Shown here: in pieces, positions 60,244 to 64,000 of the stretch
How the letters are laid out: the number at the start of each line of letters is the position of its first letter
Position numbering within the stretch: the first letter of the stretch is position 1
Origin: Exiguobacterium marinum DSM 16307
Lineage (GTDB): Bacteria; Bacillota; Bacilli; Exiguobacteriales; Exiguobacteriaceae
Reading direction: 5' to 3'
Assembly (NCBI RefSeq): GCF_000620845.1
Contig: NZ_KK211189.1
Span: 1,689,662 to 1,753,661, forward strand
Length of the DNA: 64,000 nt
The notes under the pieces: generated by a model
Seen by the model: the letters and a program-made list of their open reading frames with translations, nothing else
The model's database searches: none
What the model was told of the DNA's origin: nothing
Position numbers and translations under genes: made by a program

Positions 60244-61716
60244 ATGGAAGTAACAAAAGAATGGCGTGATCATTTTAAACAACTCCGGGCATTTGATGAA
60301 GCAATTTCTCTCTTATATTGGGATATGCGTACACAAATGCCGGAGCATTCGGCACCGTTACGGGCAGAAACGATCGGATATTTGTCGACCGAGGCGTTCA
60401 AACGACAAACGAGTGAATCGTTTGCTTCTTTATTGGGACGGATGACTGAGGAAGAGGGGCTATCTGATATCGAAGTGCGTTCACTTGAAGTTGCAAAAAC
60501 GCAATATGAACGAAACGCAAAGATTCCTCATGATGAGTATCAAGCGTACGTGACGCTTGTCTCTGAGGCGGAAACGGCATGGGAGAAAGCAAAAGACCAA
60601 GACGACTGGGACATGTTCGCTCCTTATTTAAAGAAAATCATCGGATTCCAACAAAAATTTGCGGAATATTTCGGTTATGAGAAGCATCCGTACGATGCAC
60701 TGCTTTATGACTTCGAACCCGGTATGACGGTTGAACTCTTAGACGAATTGTTCGCCTCGCTCCGAGATGAACTAGTTCCCCTCATTCAGCAACTCCCGAA
60801 TGAATCGTTCTCCATGGACTGGTCGATGCCGGCAGACGTTCAAGAGAAAATTTGTCACGACTGGATGAATGTTGTCGCCTACGACTTGTCGCGCGGGCGT
60901 CTCGATGCGACCGTGCATCCATTTGAGATCACAATCAACCGTCGTGACGTCCGAATCACGACGAAGTATGATGAAGCCGATTTTCGGAATGCGTTGTTCG
61001 GTACGATGCACGAAGCGGGGCACGCGACGTATGAACAGCAAATCGACCCAGCCCTCGATGAACTCGGTTTAGGAGGGGGTGCATCAATGGGAATCCATGA
61101 ATCGCAGTCGCTCTTCTTTGAGAACTTCATTGGACGCAGCGAGGCCTTTTTACGGCGTGTCTATCCGCAACTCAAACAACTGCATCCAACATATGCTGAT
61201 ATCGACTTCGATACATTCTATCGTGGGGTGAATGAAGCCAAGCCATCCCTCGTTCGAATCGAGGCAGACGAGTTGACGTACAGTCTCCACATCATCATCC
61301 GTTACGAGCTTGAGAAAGCGCTCATTCAAGGAACATTATCCGTCGATGAGCTGCCAGCGGCGTGGAACGAAAAATATAAAGAGTATCTTGGTCTCGATGT
61401 GCCGTCGAATGCCAAAGGGGTCCTTCAAGACGTCCATTGGGCAGGTGGTTCATTCGGTTACTTCCCGAGCTATGCCCTCGGGTTGATTTATGCGGCGCAA
61501 TTGACGGAGGCTTTGAAGTCCGACCTGCCTCAATTCGAGACACTGATTCAAGATGGTGAGATTGAGCCGATAAAAGCATGGCTACAGGAGAATGTCCATC
61601 AATATGGAAAACGTCTAACGCCGAATGAACTTATTCGACAAGTGACCGGTCAAGAAATCTCGGTGCAACCGCTCGTTCGCTATTTGACGGACAAGTATCA
61701 GACTGTAACCAAGTGA
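60244..61716 (+). CDS. M32-family metallocarboxypeptidase
   Basis: 490 residues, mostly helical. It has zinc-binding HEAGH at 256-260 with Glu286 in IHESQSLFFENFIGRS as third ligand, DYLEEP-like substrate loops (IEADELTYSLHIIIRYELEKALI) and WAGGSFGYFPSYALG. It removes C-terminal residues from peptides in the cytosol, except before Pro. It overlaps the next gene by 4 bases (GTGA). Confidence 0.94.
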   Translation: MEVTKEWRDHFKQLRAFDEAISLLYWDMRTQMPEHSAPLRAETIGYLSTEAFKRQTSESFASLLGRMTEEEGLSDIEVRSLEVAKTQYERNAKIPHDEYQAYVTLVSEAETAWEKAKDQDDWDMFAPYLKKIIGFQQKFAEYFGYEKHPYDALLYDFEPGMTVELLDELFASLRDELVPLIQQLPNESFSMDWSMPADVQEKICHDWMNVVAYDLSRGRLDATVHPFEITINRRDVRITTKYDEADFRNALFGTMHEAGHATYEQQIDPALDELGLGGGASMGIHESQSLFFENFIGRSEAFLRRVYPQLKQLHPTYADIDFDTFYRGVNEAKPSLVRIEADELTYSLHIIIRYELEKALIQGTLSVDELPAAWNEKYKEYLGLDVPSNAKGVLQDVHWAGGSFGYFPSYALGLIYAAQLTEALKSDLPQFETLIQDGEIEPIKAWLQENVHQYGKRLTPNELIRQVTGQEISVQPLVRYLTDKYQTVTK

Positions 61717-62420
61717 AACGATTCGCACATCGTGGGGTGATGGCACTCCGACCTGAGAATACGATGTCTGCTTTTAAGCTCGCACTCGATACAGGCGCGG
61801 ATGGCATCGAGACAGATGTTCATTTGACCAAAGATGGTGAGCTCGTTCTCATTCATGATGAGACACTGGAGCGAACGACGGACGGGAGCGGTATGGTGTC
61901 TTCATACACACTCAACGAACTGAGAAGATTTAACGCCGGAGTTCGATATTCTCAACAAGAGGTCATCCCGACACTACAAGAACTTCTCGAACTTGTGAGG
62001 GATGAATCAATCCGATTAAATCTTGAGGTGAAGACCGATGTCCTTCGCTACGAAGGGATTGAATCCCGCATCATCGATACAATTGAAATGGCAGGAATCG
62101 ACCCATCGCGTATCCTTTTCTCTTCATTCAACCATGAGACGATTCATCGGTTGAAGCAAATGCGTCCAGATATCGAGTGTGCGATTTTATTGGCACAACC
62201 CTTATATGACCTTGTCGGATATCTTAAATTTGTGGGAGCCGACTCGGTCCATCCACATATCAATCGCATCACAGATCAAGAAATCGAATGCTTAAAACAA
62301 CATGGTATTCCTGTAAGACCTTATACAATCAAGACAGCTAGTGAAATGAAGCGCTGCCTAGCTCTTCAAGTCGATGCCATTTTTGTGAATGATATCGAAT
62401 GGGCAAATCAAACCTCTTAG
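61713..62420 (+). CDS. Glycerophosphodiester phosphodiesterase
   Basis: 235 residues from a GTG that overlaps the M32 stop. TIM-barrel GDPD with FAHRG (His-Arg), PENTMSAF, ETDVHLTKDGELVLIHDETLERTTDG and LNLEVKT as metal and phosphate ligands. It splits glycerophosphodiesters into alcohol and glycerol-3-phosphate. No signal peptide, so it works inside the cell. The link to M32 is likely only transcriptional. Confidence 0.94.
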   Translation: MKRFAHRGVMALRPENTMSAFKLALDTGADGIETDVHLTKDGELVLIHDETLERTTDGSGMVSSYTLNELRRFNAGVRYSQQEVIPTLQELLELVRDESIRLNLEVKTDVLRYEGIESRIIDTIEMAGIDPSRILFSSFNHETIHRLKQMRPDIECAILLAQPLYDLVGYLKFVGADSVHPHINRITDQEIECLKQHGIPVRPYTIKTASEMKRCLALQVDAIFVNDIEWANQTS

Positions 62421-62440
62421 TCGCAGACTAAGGGGTTTTA
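62411..62440 (+). terminator. Terminator of the GDPD gene
   Basis: AACCTCTTAGTC / GACTAAGGGGTT with wobbles, then TTACTTT. Confidence 0.78.
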
Positions 62441-62668
62441 CTTTATCGAGATTGGGAATCTAAAATAGTGTAGAGGTTGCGCTTTCATTCCATAACATAT
62501 CGGAGCACATTCAGGACATAGTGTCCCCTTTACGTCACTGTCGGATTGTCTTAAGTTTAAGATGTCACCGAGCTACATAGCAATCAGATGTAGCACACCA
62601 TGTAGCACTGCATCACACTTATTGTATGCAAGTCGTAGGTTACCGTAGAAAAAAGGAGGATATTTCAC
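62441..62668 (+). other. Long leader/control region ahead of the surface protein gene
   Basis: 228 bases without a gene. Two direct copies of ATGTAGCAC start at 62588 and 62600, and GAGCTACATAGCA precedes them, so a regulator bound on one helix face is possible. A good site (AAAAAGGAGGATATT) precedes the next start. Confidence 0.35.
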
Positions 62669-63466
62669 ATGAAGAAGTTGATGTCTTTACTTGGTACACT
62701 AGCACTGGCTTTCGCGTTCATCTTACCGGTTAGCGCCGATGGACATGAAAATGCGATGGTCCGTGTGCTACATGCTTCACCTGATGCACCGGCAGTTGAC
62801 GTGTATGTGGATGGGGAAGTCGCGGTCGAGGGAGCAGAATTCAAAGACCTCACTGACTACTTGACTCTTCCTGCTGGAGATTACAACGTTGAGATCAAGC
62901 CAGCAGGTGACGCAGAAACAGTCGTCGTTGCAGCAGACCTTTCAATCGAGGCAGGCAAATTCTACACAGCTGCTGCGATTGGACAACTTGAAAACATCGA
63001 AATCGCTGCAATGGAAGACGATGCGAACTTCGAAGACGGTAAATCAAAAGTTCGCGTTGCTCACTTCGCACCGGATGCTCCAGCAGTTGATGTAGCACCT
63101 AAAGGTGGAGACCCACTATTCTCAAACCTCGAGTTCAAAGCAGTAAGTGATTACGGCACACTCGATGCCGGCACGTATGACCTTGAAGTTCGTCCAGCGG
63201 GGGCGACCGATGTCGTCAAAGCACTTGATGGTGTCGCACTCGAAAGTGGTATGAACTATACGGCATTCGCTATCGGACTCCTTGAAGGAGAACCAGCGTT
63301 TGAAGTACTCCTCGCTGCAGATGGCGGAGAAATGGCGATGGCTCCTGAGACTGGACAAGGTGGTCTCGCTCAAACAGCATCAATGAACTGGTTGCTCGCA
63401 GCAGCGGTAGTTGGAGCGGCAGCGGCAGGATTCTACGTCTTTCGTCGTCAGAAGCAAGACGCTTAA
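62669..63466 (+). CDS. Surface protein with two DUF4397 domains and atypical sorting signal
   Basis: 265 residues. Sec signal (MKKLMSLLGTLALAFAF, cut after VSA), then two DUF4397 beta-sandwich repeats: RVLHASPDAPAVDVYVDG and RVAHFAPDAPAVDVAPKG, each with an LPAGDYNVEIKPAG or LDAGTYDLEVRPAG partner. The end reads PETGQGGLAQTASMNW, then a hydrophobic helix and FRRQKQ. That is the layout of a cell-wall sorting signal, with LAQTA (or PETG) in place of LPXTG. The next gene encodes a sortase, so this is its likely substrate. Confidence 0.9.
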   Translation: MKKLMSLLGTLALAFAFILPVSADGHENAMVRVLHASPDAPAVDVYVDGEVAVEGAEFKDLTDYLTLPAGDYNVEIKPAGDAETVVVAADLSIEAGKFYTAAAIGQLENIEIAAMEDDANFEDGKSKVRVAHFAPDAPAVDVAPKGGDPLFSNLEFKAVSDYGTLDAGTYDLEVRPAGATDVVKALDGVALESGMNYTAFAIGLLEGEPAFEVLLAADGGEMAMAPETGQGGLAQTASMNWLLAAAVVGAAAAGFYVFRRQKQDA

Positions 63467-64000
63467 GCTCATCTTTTTAGGAACCATCACATTTTTCCTA
63501 TTGAGTGCTCAGGCCGATGCACCTGATCGATCATTCGTCATGCCGATGGCTGACTTCGCTAAACCAATCGTCTTGACGTCAAAACAGGTCGATCGTCAAT
63601 CCTTTCATTCGAATAGTTTTGTCCCGTCCCGGCTTGTGATTCCATCAATCGATGTTGATGCATCGATTGAAGCAGTCGGGAAGGATGATGCTGGACGGAT
63701 GGATACTCCGGCTGACGTAAATCAAGTTGGCTGGTATCAATACGGTGCGAAGGCAGGCGCAACAGGAAATGTTGTGTTATCCGGTCATCTCGATGACTTG
63801 AACGGTCCCGCCATCTTTTCGAACCTTGATCAACTTCCAATTGGAGAAGTGGTGACGCTCCAAAGAAAGGGTCAAGTCGCAACATATGAAGTCGTCAGTG
63901 TAAAACAATATCGCCTTGAACAAGTTCCGCTCGCTTCGATTTTTGCGGCCACTCAGGCAAAACGGATTCAACTGATTACTTGCGCGGGACCATACGATGA
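63411..64000 (+). CDS. Class F-like sortase, 3' end cut by window
   Basis: The frame runs to the window edge without a stop. It has a hydrophobic signal/anchor (LIFLGTITFFLLSAQA), then sortase beta-barrel text RLVIPSIDVDASIEAVG, GWYQYGAKAGATGNVVLSGHLDD with the catalytic His, and LITCAGPYD with the catalytic Cys. The GWYQ-GA-GH pattern is that of class F sortases. The start is unclear: a TTG at 63411, inside the preceding gene, is the first candidate after a stop but lacks a good ribosome site. It should anchor the DUF4397 protein. Confidence 0.85.
   Translation, partial: MERQRQDSTSFVVRSKTLKLIFLGTITFFLLSAQADAPDRSFVMPMADFAKPIVLTSKQVDRQSFHSNSFVPSRLVIPSIDVDASIEAVGKDDAGRMDTPADVNQVGWYQYGAKAGATGNVVLSGHLDDLNGPAIFSNLDQLPIGEVVTLQRKGQVATYEVVSVKQYRLEQVPLASIFAATQAKRIQLITCAGPYD

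Noticed and set aside
1-64000. CRISPR arrays, prophage, integrative elements or restriction-modification/defence clusters
   Set aside because: I saw no evenly spaced direct repeats, no phage structural or integrase genes, and no restriction or known defence nucleases. The only mobile DNA is the IS1182 copy and the small remnant.

Overview
The window looks like chromosome of a low-to-mid GC Gram-positive (Bacillota, Bacillales). The signs are strong AGGAGG-type ribosome binding sites with frequent TTG/GTG starts, a Bacillus-type (type B) RNase P RNA, S-box, THI-box and yybP-ykoY riboswitches, BirA-, Zur- and ARG-like operators, a ykoFEDC thiamine-precursor importer, lipobox and sortase proteins, and antiporters typical of salt- and pH-tolerant bacilli. 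My best guess is Exiguobacterium or a close relative. This is inferred from gene style; no search was run.

Layout. 1-4.7 kb: end of sbcC, coupled to an AAC(3)-family acetyltransferase, then an alpha/beta hydrolase, a TauE/SafE permease, a likely IS200/IS605-type remnant, a small gene and bioY with a BirA operator. 4.8-6.65 kb: a complete IS1182-family element, much more GC-rich than its surroundings, whose transposase frame runs out of the element. 6.65-9.25 kb: two related multi-pass membrane proteins of unknown function, divergent from a TetR regulator with a palindromic operator between. 9.28-14.6 kb: argGH, a CapA-like lipoprotein, a broken putP and tag. 14.6-22 kb: DedA, a CPA2 antiporter with a GNAT protein, an orphan GlpP with an SDR, an HD hydrolase, a manganese-riboswitch-controlled CaCA exchanger, a GT2-GtrA protein and a DEDDh exonuclease. 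22-31.8 kb: a cysteine-rich copper-binding bundle protein, tRNA-Ala(GGC), a GlcU-like permease, an SDR plus acyl-CoA ligase pair, a DM13 protein, S-box-controlled msrA, an amidase and rlmN.

31.8-38.5 kb: a methyltransferase, an SMP-30 protein, a Zur-box COG0523 GTPase, then the TPP-riboswitch ykoFEDC operon. 38.5-49.2 kb: cell-wall and membrane enzymes, a two-component system with an ABC transporter, several unrecognised proteins and a secreted subtilase. 49.3-55.6 kb: rnpB next to a THUMP methyltransferase, an oxidoreductase, an AGCS symporter, a BrkB/YihY protein and two small membrane proteins. 55.6-64 kb: the intact putP, a D,D-carboxypeptidase, an FAD-Rieske oxidoreductase, an M32 carboxypeptidase overlapping a GDPD, and a DUF4397 surface protein overlapping a class F-like sortase cut by the window end.

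Most of the window is ordinary core chromosome. Least explained are the tandem membrane pair under TetR, the IS1182 copy without its own stop codon, the overlapping surface-protein/sortase pair with an atypical sorting signal, the S-box in front of msrA, and several unrecognised proteins.
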